Positions 1 through 11,203 of a DNA stretch of 64,000 nucleotides are shown here, in pieces; position 1 is the stretch's first letter; each line of letters opens with the position of its first letter. Source of the DNA: Klebsormidium nitens (lineage: Eukaryota > Streptophyta > Klebsormidiophyceae > Klebsormidiales > Klebsormidiaceae). A program made the translations under genes and the position numbers. The DNA lies in contig DF236950.1 of NCBI GenBank assembly GCA_000708835.1, positions 235,710-299,709 on the forward strand, read 5' to 3'. Under the pieces are notes generated by a model. That model saw only the letters and a program-made list of their open reading frames with translations, was not told the origin of the DNA and searched no databases.

Positions 1-2047
1 GAGTCTCGCCAGGGAAAAGGAAGCAACGACAGAGAGGTACAGGTGATCACGCGAGGATGACAAGATCTAGTCATTGCTGGTCAGCAACAATTTTCGTGCT
101 TGACCGAGTGAGACATGAGAAGGCACTCACATGCTCCACCTTGTTATCCCGCACCCAATCCACCACTGCGTTGGACCCGTCTTGCCTTATTGCACCAATG
201 AAGCCGTTTATGCAGTCTTTGCGCACCTTGACGCACGCTTTGTTATTTTCCAGCCATTCTAGAGCCTGCACAGACAAGAGCGGAAGCAACTTGAAAACCT
301 GGGCAAAGCATCTCCTCGCCCTCCGTTGCTTTCCCTCCTCTTGTCTGCAGTCAAAAGCGTGACATGATGATCTCCCCCCCTGTGAACCCCTTCAGCTCAA
401 GGCACAAGCTTCAAAGATCGACTTCACCAGTAGAGAACTTCGCTTTGGCAGGTCTGCATAGAAGGACCGGCTGCAGGACAGTGAACTTTGTCGCATGAGA
501 TTGAGTATCTTCTCTTTGAACCTGAGCTTGATTGAAGCTTTGTAGGCGCTAGACAGGTGTGCTTGGTACTTGATCAGGCCCAATGTAACAACGGCTTTTC
601 AGTGGCTAACTTCCAAACCAGGACTGCTCTTAGCAAAAGCGTACATCCACTCAGCTCTTGTCAGGCCGACAACCATATCATTAGGAAGCAGAGTCAGTCA
701 GTGGAAGAACTGCCAATACTCGTCAGCCTTGACATTCTGTGTGCCTTTGTACATCAATTGTACACAATTGGATACAATAGCCTCTGCGGTGGCCAACGTT
801 GAGAGAACCCCCCTCTGCGACGTTCCTCCCCTGCCATCTTTCTCTCCTAATTCAACGCTTGTCAGCAGACTTTCAACAACATAAGCCCCAAAAAGCAGTG
901 AACGTCTCCAAAAAGGATAGAGGTGTCAAGATATCCTACCGGCACAAAGTTCTCCTCTCCTGTGCCCCGCTCGCAGTGAGGCGGGTAGGGCGGTTCTGGT
1001 ACTCCTGGTTCGTGCGTGTCGAGAAACGCGAGGACGGGCCAGCCGCGCTCCGTGAAGGCCTTGGCCAATCTGTTAGTCTCCTCCACCATTCGGTCCACCT
1101 GGTCGTCTTGCTGTGGGGGGGCCTGCAGGTCAAATGGGGGGCACATCAGGACTGGGTAAGATAGCTATGGTTTGGGGAAAGAGAAGGTTGAGCCTTCGTA
1201 GGATTGATTAAGGAGGCGGAAATTGAAAAGAGCTTGCCCAGATTGCCTAGATTGTTTTAGAGGGGTATGAGCAACTAGAAAAGTGACAGGGCCTCTATAG
1301 ACAACGGAGGACAGAATACTTGTGATGAGGACAAGGGGTGGGGCTGATCAAGATCATCGCAGAATTGGCATGGTTTCAGGACGTGTAGACATACACAAGA
1401 ATTCAGAATTGGGGGAAATATATGTCAATAATGCGAGACAGACACGTCAAGCCTGATAGCTGAACTGAAGCACACGCTGAAAGGGCACCCTCAGGAGCTG
1501 CCCGTCTGGAACGTTGCCTGTATGAGAGTCAAAGGCCATCATTATATCCCTCAGCCTAACCTGTCTTTCATTGTAACCAGCAATCAGAAGGAAGAAGACC
1601 ATGGGCATTCCACTTCAAGATTGAATATGCAAGGTCCATCTGATGTACTGAGCTATGGGAATTAGCCTGACATCATTTGACTCATTGCAGCCGGTTTACA
1701 TCCATCTGTTACGCAGCTCGACCTCAGACACAAACCTTGTTCAAAGCAGTACCACAGCTGCAGAGCGGTGACCACTGCGCATGAGGGTATCATTTAGCCC
1801 CACGTTGAATTTTGGCTTCGAGCCTAGCGAACAGGTGGCCCTCAAACCACAGATCTTCTCCAAGTTACATGTAAACGAAACAGCTAACATGGTGGTGCAA
1901 ACTTACCAGGTTTCCTGCCCCCACAGTTGCAAACCCGTTCACTTCATCAACAATGACTAGGCCCACCCGGCTTGGCCCTGCCTTGTACTCCTCAAAAGCG
2001 AGCGGCATCTCGCTCTGCAGGAGAGCGTTGAGCTCCCGGGATGCCAT
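1..2047 (-). CDS. NIC1: Nicotinamidase, 3' end cut off by the window edge
   Basis: Hydrolyses nicotinamide to nicotinic acid in NAD salvage and belongs to the isochorismatase-like superfamily. Three exons join in phase 0: 2047-1907 (47 aa), 1122-940 (61 aa) and 265-131 (45 aa). A GTGAGT donor begins at 130, so the gene runs off the left edge. Exon 1 has VIVDEVNGFATVGAGNL with the catalytic Asp. Exon 2 has FLDTHEPG and PPHCERGTGEEN, the usual metal-binding Asp/His region of plant nicotinamidases. Exon 3 has RKDCINGFIGAI with the catalytic Lys. The nucleophilic Cys segment must lie beyond position 1. Start: Met at 2047 opens a protein of plant-type N-terminus; an in-frame Met at 2104 is possible but follows acceptor-like sequence. 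Family identity is secure; the substrate is inferred from the close match to the plant NIC group. Confidence 0.88.
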
Positions 2048-2104
2048 CGATGATGCCGGGGCGTGCTGCACGAAATGAGTGGCAATTGTAAAGCAAGTGT
2101 CCAA

Positions 2105-3616
2105 AGGCTATGCGTCTCTCTTGTATGTAGTGGTGGGAAGATCAGATGACAGAAGCCTCACTTTTGCGAAGCAAACATGGGAATGCTCCAGCAGTTTCTA
2201 TGTCTTAAGAAGCAGTCGGTAAGCAGAAAAACATGCACACTTTGAGCTCATGATGAGAGTCATACAAGACAAGGTTCGCCAAATTCAAAATCAGAAGCAA
2301 TGCTGCACATTGATGGGGTATGCTGACTGCGTTTCTAGCATATGTTGGAGTTCACAAAAGCACCATTCGGCTACTTCAAGAACCACTTTGAGCCGGATAC
2401 TTATAGGCACTGCATTTGCAACATTTTGAGAGCGTACCTCAAGCCCTCAGCACACAAATGGGGATTGACTCCTGATACTGATCAGCACTCTCTTTCGGGG
2501 TTTCAATTCCCCCAACACTTCGAATAAGACGGCCCCGCTTCAGGACCTTAGCACCTTTCTGCTTTAGAGAGACTCGCTCTCTTGGCACCTCGAGAAGATC
2601 GGTGGCCTTTTCAATTTCATTCTTCATGTACTCAAGGCTCAAGCTGAGCAGCTCTATAATCTTAGCTGGCCCTGAGACCTGGCCCATGGCTAGCTTCAAA
2701 CCCTAATGTGTTAGCTAGCCTAACCTTTGTAGATAAACCTAACTCGAATTGTATTTGCAAGTGCTGTACGCCATTCCAGTGGCATGGATGCCAATGCAGC
2801 CATGTTTGACATGATGTAATGTTTCACTTGCTCGCGTACAGTGATAAAAGTGCTGGCACTGAGGACACCCAACAATTCTTCTTCTACATTCAAATTATGT
2901 CACGTTCACCGGCCCAGGCGGCTGTACATGCGGATCCACTCACGCTGCACAGTGGGATATGTTCTTGCAGACCCTTGCATGAGTACAACGAAGCCGCCAA
3001 CGGTCATGCAAACTCCATCTGCGCTTGAAGATAAGGAGCTATCTAGTAGCCAGATAAGGACGCGGTTGCACAAAGTGGATGCCAGTGTAGCCTATGCAAC
3101 AAACGAACCGAAGCGAGTCAAAAGCCCACCACCACAACCTAGGTTAGACATATAAAGTTTTCAATGTCGATATCGTGTAGGGTCCTGATTAAGTTGACCT
3201 TGGTCTTATCTCGTACACGTTTATAACTCGAAGAGGACGAAGACCACTAGACTTACGCTTGCACCTATACTCAACAAAGAGCGGTCACCTCCACGGTTCC
3301 AAAACTCCTCGGACATCCCCACCTTCACCCGCTGTGCTCCCGTAATCGTCACGTCTTTGGAACGTAAGCAACGGATCGAAAGTGAGGAACTTGATCCGGG
3401 GGATCCTCCACCAGATGGCGTCGATAGGATCATCAACGAAGAACTTTTTAACAAGTTTTCTAGCTCCGGGGAGCGATATGATGTAACTGCAGACGATAAA
3501 GCGAAGGCGTTTGAAGTCCCTTCCTTTCAGAATGTTTCAAAATGAGCTCTGATAAATCAGAGCGATGATCACGGCACGTTCTTTCAGAGCGCGACTGGCG
3601 AGGCACATCAAAATAC
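2105..3616. other. Spacer between nicotinamidase and GT25 genes
   Basis: Apart from the unrecognised frame at 2439-2699, I see no supportable gene. Short open frames on both strands at 2819-3155 and 3221-3545 have no recognisable motif and partly overlap antisense. The 3' exons and terminator of the GT25 gene may lie in the right part of this stretch. Confidence 0.4.
2439..2699 (-). CDS. Possible small gene or exon, unrecognised
   Basis: An open frame of 86 codons with a charged, helix-like composition (KIIELLSLSLEYMKNEIEKA, then a Lys/Arg-rich segment). I do not recognise the family. No polypyrimidine-AG lead-in or matching donor makes it a clear exon of the nicotinamidase or GT25 gene. It lies upstream of the nicotinamidase start on the same strand, so it could be a separate small gene, a remote exon, or chance. 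Antisense and neighbouring frames look worse. Confidence 0.2.
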   Translation of the reverse strand: MKLAMGQVSGPAKIIELLSLSLEYMKNEIEKATDLLEVPRERVSLKQKGAKVLKRGRLIRSVGGIETPKESADQYQESIPICVLRA

Positions 3617-3735
3617 CTGTCGTACTTTGTCGCGTGAGACGGATTCCGTAGGTCAACATGCAGCCAGGATTGCACAACCCCAAAGACTGCTTCTGACACG
3701 GACACAGGCCACATCTTGAAGCCGCCGCATACCTC
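3617..3735 (-). CDS. Candidate 3' exon of the GT25 gene
   Basis: Read after a TTGTAG acceptor and before an AG|GTATTT donor, this gives about 39 codons including KMWPVSVSEAVFGVVQSW and LRNPSHATKY. The segment resembles the end of the first GT25 domain of the same gene (NEAMWQVHQLYWLALNPT): both have EA, a V-Q-W-L pattern and NP at matching spacing. It could therefore be the equivalent part of the second domain. The phase does not fit directly onto the end of the exon at 4326-4580, so at least one more exon would be needed between them. Treat as a hint only. Confidence 0.3.
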
Positions 3736-4007
3736 CTACAAGAGCCTAAAAGCCAAGCTCTTGGATTGATTAGCGACCTTGCCAGTGCGAGCAGTGCTTT
3801 TAAGATGCCCTTACACAAGCACCGCCTCGACAGGTTGCAAGAAGGATTACACAACGACGCCACTCCTGAGAAATAGAGTCAGCTGCGAAAATGCAACTCG
3901 CAACAGACAGTGAAGCAGATTCGTGAAAACGTCGGGCATTCGTCCCCGTGCCAGTGTATTACCAAGCTCAGGGCCAAAACCCCTCAAGTAAGTAGTGTGC
4001 GACGTAT

Positions 4008-4325
4008 TGAGCCACGTGCACCGTTCGGCTCAAACCAGCAAACGCTGAGCAACTAGGATGGCCGACTAACACAAACTTCCTCAGCAGCATGGCGAGCACC
4101 CGTTCTGAGCAAGAGACCCACCTAAGCGTCGTCCTAATCACGTCGGGGCAAACCCTGCGCGACTAGCATGGCGGGCAGAACATAACTTCTCCAGCAGCGT
4201 AAAGAGCACCCATTCCGCTCTGGAATCACATGTGCGTTGATCCACTCTGTCGGGGCAAACCATGAGCAACTCCAGTGGCCGACAATCACCACACACCTGC
4301 GGCAATTTGGAGAGTTGAAACCCAC
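4008..4325. repeat. Tandem ~105-bp repeat copying an exon donor region
   Basis: Degenerate units begin near 4008, 4114 and 4222, and the fourth copy is the real exon-intron junction near 4320. Shared blocks are the CCCACCT..GCGTCGTCC core, GGGGCAAACC and a GCAGCRT..GAGCACCC block. On the minus strand the unit at 4114 keeps GGACGACGC..AGGTGGGT, almost identical to the true donor of the GT25 exon ending at 4326. The array lies in the intron directly downstream of that exon. Confidence 0.75.
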
Positions 4326-7300
4326 CTGTGCGTCGTCCAGCTCATGCCGGCGAACTTGACGTGCGGCGTGTAGAGCGGCCGCTCGAACCACGGCTGCACG
4401 ATCGGCTCGCGGCCCACGAAGCAGACGTCGAAGCGCGACATCTCGTGGCCGGACGCGACGAACTCGCGCAGCTCCTTGACGTTGCGCTCGTAGTCGCCGC
4501 TGAACGACGGGACGAAGTCGATGTCGTCCTCAAGGACGAGCGCGTACGGCACGTTCTTCACCACGATGTCGCTCCAGATCCTGGGGCGGAGAATAGCTAG
4601 GAGTGAATAAACGGCAGGCGTACTTGACGAGTGGGGGAAAAATGAGAAACGATATGAGCGGGGCACAAGAGAGTGGTGGAGTGGGCGAATGCGAAGACAG
4701 TTATGAGACACAACGGGAACGTTCTTTATCATGGTGTCGCTTCCAGATCCTGGGGAGGGGGATGAGCAAAATCTGTGAGCTGATAGAATCATCTGTCTAG
4801 TCAGGAATGAGAGACGATCGGGGGGCACAAGAGAATGTTGGAGGGGGCAAATACGGATTGACTTATGAGAAACAGCGAGGACGTTCTTCACCACGATGTC
4901 GCTCCAGATCCTGGGGCAGGGGGGTGGCAGTAAGAGAGAAATGATGGGGATAAGGAAATTAGGGAGGAATGAGAGACAATGCGAGCGGGGGCGCAAGAGT
5001 GCGAATGCGAAGCGAGGTAAGAAACACAACCAGGACGCTCTTTGCCACGATGCCGCTCCAGATCCTGGAGTGGGTTCGGCGAAGCATGAGCGAGTGGTGA
5101 GGGGTAAATGAATACGATGAGGATAAATCTCCGGGGAAGACAAAGGGAGCGAGGGCACAGACAAAAATGGCGAGGACCAACGCAAAGTGACTTGGGAAAT
5201 ACAACGATGACGTTCTTCACCACGTCGCTCCAGATCCTGAGGCGGGGAGATGGCACGCAGTGAGCAAAATGGGGAGGCAAGATTTATCACTGAGGATTGA
5301 GAGACGGTATGAGCAAGGGCAGAAGAGGGCAGCAGAGGTGGAGAGGGCGAGTGCGAGGCGGGTTGTGAGGCACAATGAGGACGTCTTTCGCCACGATGTC
5401 GCTCCAGATCCTGAGCCGCAGGGAGTGCGCGGGAACTCAGTGAGGGGGAGGGAAAAGTAAGTAGCGAGCAAGCAGTGAGTGGGCCACAGATCAGGGAGAG
5501 GCACGCGAGGCTCTGGCCTGCTTGGAAACAGTAATCGTGCAAAGCACAGAAACAGTGGGGATTGGATGCGAGCGGATTCGGCGAGGCAAGCGGACAAAAG
5601 AAAGGAGACAGTTGTGCGGGGCACAGTGTCCGCCTGATCTGTCTACGAAGCATTGTCAGAGGCTTCGTGCGGCAGCATGCTGGCACGGCGAGGGAGAAGC
5701 GGCAGTATTGGCCACTATATCGACTACGAGCATTTGAGGGTTGACGTTTCCTAGGTTAACAATTTGGCCCAGGAGACGAAAGAATCAGGACACTGAGCTT
5801 GCCCTCGATATTGGATCTGATTCAAAAACTCACACCTCTTGAGGAACGAGAGCTTTTGGAAGTGAAATCTTCCAGGAACAGAACTATGACTTCGAGCACC
5901 GCCTGTTAACATCTAGAGGGCCAATTCGGAGGTATCTGCTGCTTGAGAGGCAAGGGGAAAAGACTAAGGAGACGTCGAAACGTCTTGTCCACTAGAGGCA
6001 AAATTGAAGGCAGCAGTCCCAAGGACCTTGCCAGCTTGAGGACTTACAGAAGCAGGCAATCGCACAAGAAAGGCAGGTGACCAAGATGCTTTCATATGAG
6101 CCTTGCGGAGGTCAAAACTCGATCCGAAAAACACCGGGAAACATAGGGGCTTTGTTGGGCACCTTCCAAACGATCCCCAAAACCAGTCGTAGAAGTCTGC
6201 CCAATACACAACCACATACGCAGAGAGTCAAACAAGCTGAAGGAATGTTCGAGCAGCAGGATTCAGCATCCCAAATCTCGGTGACAAAACCCAAAGAAGA
6301 ACCTCAATCAGGAAGCAGCAGGTGCCCCTCACATGTAGTGCGACAGCGCGCAACCGATGTCCCCCTTGGACAGAAACTTGGCGGCCGCGTTCCAGCCCGC
6401 GCGCGTCACCGACACCTTGTCCTTGGCGATCAGATGATCGAACGTCGCCAAATCCGTGCTCCCCATATCCACCGCACGTGCGCGCTGCACCTTCCCAAAC
6501 CCGTGCTCCGCCAACCGTTTTTTCAGATCGTCCATCCGCCTCGTTTCCCGGTCCATGTTCATCACATACACCGGCCACTCTTCCAGCTCGATCGGCACCG
6601 GGGGCCACGGCGCCCGCTGCCGGCGCCGCTGCTTGACCCACCCCCGGATCTTCCCCTCGAGGCACTCCCACGCGGTCCCCCCGCACTCGCCCTCTTTCGT
6701 CAGGTGCAGCGTCGCGGCGTAAGCTTGCAAGCCGCGCGTGCTCTGGCTCGGCGACTCGCTCGGCTCCGGCATCCGCCGGCAGGGGGGGTCGTCGCACTTG
6801 TACATGGTCGTTTCCACGGCGGTGGGGTTGAGCGCCAGCCAGTATAGCTGGTGCACTTGCCACATCGCTTCGTTCAGGGGGTCGTCCAGCCTCACGTTCT
6901 CCAGCAGCCGGAACGCCCCCGCGAGGGTGAGGAGGTACGCGTGCGCGCCGGCCGACGAGCGCGCCTCGATGACGTTGGCCGTCAGCTTGGCCTCGGTGTG
7001 CGTGTAGTGGTCGCGCCCGAGCATGCACACGTCGAAGAAGTAGCCCGTGTGCTCGACGCGCAGCAGGTTCAGCTGCTTGAGGGACCGCTCGAGGTCCTCC
7101 TTGAAGCTGTCCTTTAATACCGCGTCCTCTTCCAGCACAATTGTGTACCGTAGCTGGTGCGCGACGACATGGGCCCACAGCTCCAGATGCGCCAGCAGCT
7201 CATCGACCTCGTTCGGTTTCATCGCCGACCCCCGGCTCACGCTCACCCTGTCCTCCGGTAGGATTGACTGGTACTTCCCCAGGTCGATCTTGGTGGAGTC

Positions 7301-7885
7301 AGGAGCTAACACCAGGGTGTACTTCATGCCCACAGAATGCAGCTTGGCGTCAATCTCCCGCAGCTGCTTCATGTCCCGAGTTATGCTAACCACGAACACG
7401 TGGGCCGGCGTCCACTTGTCAGTGGCAACCGGGAGATCCGTTACAATGTCCCCTGGGTCCAGCGCCAGATTGCTCATCTGCAACGAGACCTTCCCCCGGG
7501 GCACCTGCTCCACCGGCCCCCCCTCAAAAAACTCCTTCAAGTCCTCCCCCTCAGTCTCAGAGGGGAAGAGCGCCCCCGCTTTCAGCACGTCCCCCTCGGA
7601 CTGCCCCCCCAACTTGCCCGCAAGCTGCTCCATCACGCCGTTCTCTATCGAACCCAACATCTTGCCTAACCCGCCTCTCTGAGTCACCTCCTCCTGTTCT
7701 ACAGAAGCCTCTTCGACCAGGTCTTCTAGGCTCACTCTCTCTGGTTCTGCGCTGGACGGAGAATAGAGCTGCATCCGGATGTTGGTTGGCAGAGCCACCA
7801 GCAAGGTGAACACGATGACCGGCAAGAAGACCAGGTATGTCCTCTTCCTGAGGAACACATTCCGCCGGCCGGGTTGGGGGGCCAT
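4326..7885 (-). CDS. Two-domain GT25 family glycosyltransferase (type II membrane)
   Basis: Exon 1 is 7885-6333 and exon 2 is 4580-4326; the junction restores SHYM-IWSD in phase. At least 602 residues are visible; 3' exons are uncertain. Residues 17-36 form one membrane span after a basic N-terminus, so a Golgi/ER lumenal enzyme is likely. Domain 1 (about 160-365) has VFVVSITRD, the LEED acidic motif at 251-254 and AHAYLLTLAGA. Domain 2 (from about 437) has YVMNMDRETRR, GDIGCALSHYMIW, ALVLEDDIDF at about 531-540 and FDVCFVGRE. GT25 includes LPS-type and procollagen galactosyltransferases, and the latter also carry two GT domains. The acceptor substrate here is unknown. The intron between the exons is 1.75 kb and filled with copies of the exon 2 acceptor; the following intron has copies of its donor. 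Confidence 0.85.
4581..5420. repeat. Intronic tandem array copying the GT25 exon 2 acceptor
   Basis: Six copies of a core reading CCAGATCCTG on the plus strand occur at 4574, 4743, 4904, 5058, 5230 and 5404, a spacing of 154-174 bases. The first copy is the real acceptor. On the minus strand each copy reads CAG|GATCTGGA followed by about 25 bases close to the exon start. Each therefore carries a plausible 3' splice site plus coding-like sequence. Spacer sequence between cores is also related (GAGAGACRAT, GCGGGGGCRCAAGAG). Confidence 0.85.
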
Positions 7886-8629
7886 CGTGATTGTTCAAGC
7901 GTGTACTCCCTTTAGCTGCACATCAAGCACCTCCTCAAGGCAATTCCGCTCTGTGGTGGCAAGGCGGCGCCCCATAGACTTCCTGCCTACAATCTGCCTG
8001 GCATCAGCAACAAGAATGGGAAAAGGTGCATAGGGTGCTGTCAGAAACTCTCATTGATGCCTTTTGGCAACGCAATCTGGTGTATCAGGCTTCAGGAGAG
8101 AAGTGCTTTTGGCGCCCAAGACCTCGCCAGAAATGGTAGAATTGTGTTTGCTCACGTGCACACCCCAGTGCTATGGACTGCTTTCAACTCAAAAGTTTAT
8201 GAAAAGTCGATGCTGCTTGTTTAGAAATTAGCACTGCACAACCAACATAATACGAGCTTACATATGCGACATACGCCGAAGCGGAAGGGACTACCGAGAT
8301 ACTGTATTAAGTCCAGCCAGTCTCAACTAGGCGCCATGAACAATCCATGGCTCGCCCGGGAGATATGTCCGCCCGGGCCTTCTTCAATGTTATACGGATC
8401 CGCCACTGAGCATACGAGCTTTATGTAGGATACACCAGATAGGAGCTCTCAGCTGGACCTACCTGTAGCTGAAATTTGTTGGCACCTAGCTGGCAATGCA
8501 ACTTGGTGCCAAGCCTTTTTCAGTTTTGTCTTCAATCTTCATGCTGGCAGTGGAGTTGCGGTGATCAACAGCTTCCTATATTGCTGGATAAAATCAGTGG
8601 GTCTGTGTCAATTGTCCGTAAGCTCAAAG
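7886..8629. promoter_or_regulatory. Shared upstream region of divergent GT25 and zinc-ribbon genes
   Basis: A 744-base spacer between two outward-facing start codons, so it should hold both promoters. I see no coding frame and no unambiguous core promoter element. Confidence 0.45.
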
Positions 8630-10596
8630 ATGAGCCTTTCTCTGGTTGCTGATTACGCCTCAGATGACGAGGATGCGGGGCAGAACGGCGCCCTTTCTGA
8701 AGATAGCGCCGATGAGGCTGAGCGGGAGGAGCAAGAGCGCATAGCTGCAGAAAGAGATGCGCAGGAGAGAAGGGCTCGAGCACGAGCGGCTGTGGAAGCT
8801 CAAAGGGCCTTGCAATCAGCCCTGCCCCCACCCGACAGCTTATTTTCAGAAGTAAGTGGTTCATGAGTTCGTTCAATCATTGGCTGTGGCTTCTTAGATG
8901 AAGCGCCCCTGTATTGTTGCACTTTGCTGTGGACCACTCTTTAAAGGAAGTTTCTGCATAAATTGTAGCAAAGTTGGTGACACCAACTTGATGGTAAGTT
9001 GTTCTGGATCAGACAAAGACACACTTTCTGTGTTAAGCACCGCATTGAATCACTATCTGTAAGACGGAGTGCATTCCAATCGCATTAAAGTCTGCTTGTA
9101 CAGGTGGGTTTCAAGGAGTTTCAGAAATTCCTAGTCAGGTTGCCCGATCAAATTGGTGGTGCTGCTCCAAAGATTTGTGCAGAAGCCATTCCAGGTGGCT
9201 GCAACCTCCTCAGCAGCTTTTTCTCCACCGGGCAGATTGGTCGGGGGCCAAACTTATGCTTTCTCCCAAGTTCCTGGAGAATCCAATGGTCGTCAACCCC
9301 TTGAGAACTGCTTCTACAATACCAGCAAAGGCTTACAGGCAGGTACTCAAGGAAACAATGGGGTACAAAGTGACACCCCACCCTCTTGTAGATCAAGGGC
9401 CCTCCTGCCTTCCTGCGGCCAGACGCCATCAAGCCTGTTCACGAGCAAGCTGTTGGAGCCTGGGCAGATCGGCCCGCTTTTGAAGCGGAAGACGATGATG
9501 AGGCTCCCGGTGGGCCAGTGCCGGCTGCGGACGGAGGAGCGGATAGAAAGCCCAAATCGGGGGGAGCGCCAACAGGTGTGCCAAAAGCTGGCGTGTTGAG
9601 ATGATTCGATAAACGTCGCAAGATGAAGTGTGGGTTGCTGGTGGATACTGCGGTAAACCGTTTCTTACTTTGATACTGGATCTGGTGACACAGAGCTTGC
9701 GGTGTAGATCGAGAAGGACTCAAAAGAATGAATGGTAAATCTCAGCCTGTCATCTTGGACCACAAAGAGCACGAAAGACCACTGAACAATTTCGAAGGAT
9801 GAAGAATCATGAGTCTGAATTTTCGTACAGGTGCGGTCATTTCTGGGGCGCCAGTACTGATAAGAGATCAAGAGGTGGAGCATCCGCGGCCGTCTACTGA
9901 ACCTCTGGGAGCTCAAGATGCTCGGAACCCAGGCGTCACGATGCCTAACCGTGAAGAAGCAGCTGCGCTGCTCAGGTACGGTTTAGGGATCCCTGATCTA
10001 ATCACCAATTGCATTGCTTCAAACTCGATGAAGAGAGACTGAACGAGCTTTCCCCTCTGTTACAATTATTGTCCATGGTTAGTCAGTTCGCCAGGAGTCA
10101 ACGCGTTGTGACCAGCGTTCTGTGGCGTCAACTTTCCCAACTCCTGGATACGTCATCTGATTTGGCATGTTAGTCGTTGCTTAGTCGATGCCTTGTCTTG
10201 GCCTTGATCAAGACTGGGGACGGGGGTTTAACAGGAGGTTGATGGCTTTTTGCGTGTCTTATGAGGCCTACACTTTCGACTCTTGTTTTCGCTTTCGTTT
10301 GTAAAATGTATGCTGCAGCTTGATGAAGTGTCTATGAAGATAGTTGATGTCCGGTTGCTTCGTTGCTTGGCAGTGCTTGCGAAAAGTGTGGCATCCCGAA
10401 GACATTTTCGACAGCTCTCGGGGGCCTGGTCTGTCCTCAATGCAAAGGCCGAGCGCCCGGGCCGCCTCGGCAAGAAACAGGGAAGCGCAAGGGGTTTGTT
10501 AAGGACAAGGAGAAGGAGAAACGGATGAAGGGCCAGTCGGTGCATGCGTCCTGGAAGAGCGAGGGCGAAATGCTTCTAAGACAGCAGTTCGATTAA
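8630..10596 (+). CDS. Acidic N-terminus / zinc-ribbon C-terminus protein, function unknown
   Basis: Four exons: 8630-8851, 9392-9575, 9831-9975 and 10374-10596; phases close and give 257 aa. The start MSLSLVADYASDDED opens an acidic, Glu/Ala/Arg-rich helix. Exon 2 opens with IKGPPAFLRPDAIKP, joining directly to PPPDSLFSE. Exon 4 has CEKCGIPKTFSTALGGLVCP and a second CxxC, a four-cysteine zinc ribbon. It ends with a basic KDKEKEKRMKGQSVHASW tail. The shape resembles small conserved plant nuclear proteins, but I cannot name the family. A separate open stretch at 9271-9342 is not needed: the phase-0 join from 8851 to 9392 gives the better protein. Function is not inferred. Confidence 0.75.
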
Positions 10597-11203
10597 GATT
10601 GGTTAATATGGCAGACGGTCAGTCCGTGGCTTACAAACGTCTGCTCACTCTGCTCTCTTAGCCACTGAGTCGAGGCTCTAAGAACAGGGCCTTTTGCTGC
10701 CCAACGCATGTGTGTAATATCAATCATCCGGATGGTTCGCAAGAGTGGCGGCTTGTAAATACGAAATAGTCACTGTCGGATGGCATTGCTTACATTTGCA
10801 GGGCGCGTAGAGATGCATACGCCGCGCGGACGTATGTAGTGACACAATGGCTGCTGCCATCATTGAACAGGCTCGAGCATGCTCCATACGGCATGTGTCG
10901 GGACAGCTAGCTCTAGCAGGCTCGGATCGAGCCGCATGCAGGCAGCCGCCCTGCACATGTGAGGACGCGCCCTCATAGATTGAAATGCGACATAGCATGA
11001 GCGGGTAGAGGCCCAATATAGTCGCCGGGATGACCTTGCTGCAGTTCAGAGCTCCCCTATCAGATAGCTGACTAGATATGAAGGATCAGCGTTGCACTTT
11101 GGCATCAAAGGGTGGAATTAAGGTTGGCCCGGCCGCGCCCGGCGGGTCACAGTCGCATGCCTTAAATCGATCAATCAGCAATTAATTGACACTACAGAAT
11201 TGC
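10597..11203. other. Convergent spacer, no gene seen
   Basis: Lies between two gene 3' ends. No exon-like frame. The middle (about 10790-11000) is rich in GCATGC, ATGCAT, AGCTAGCT and similar short palindromes, like several other downstream spacers in this window. Confidence 0.5.

Noticed and set aside
4008-5420. CRISPR-like array
   Set aside because: Repeats are 100-170 bp, degenerate and intronic in a eukaryotic gene; there are no short exact repeats with unique spacers and no cas genes.
4581-5686. Long upstream extension of the GT25 exon 2 frame
   Set aside because: The open frame runs through the junction repeats and is Ser/Pro/Leu-rich without domain content; the acceptor at 4581 joins exactly to exon 1 at SHYM-IWSD.
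6228-7178. 316-codon alternative minus frame in GT25 exon 1
   Set aside because: Overlaps the true frame, which carries GT25 motifs; this one is Arg/Ala/Gly-rich only.
9271-9342. Possible extra exon (FLENPMVVNPL) in the zinc-ribbon gene
   Set aside because: Phase-neutral but unnecessary; joining 8851 directly to 9392 gives the conserved-looking SLFSE-IKGPPAF junction.
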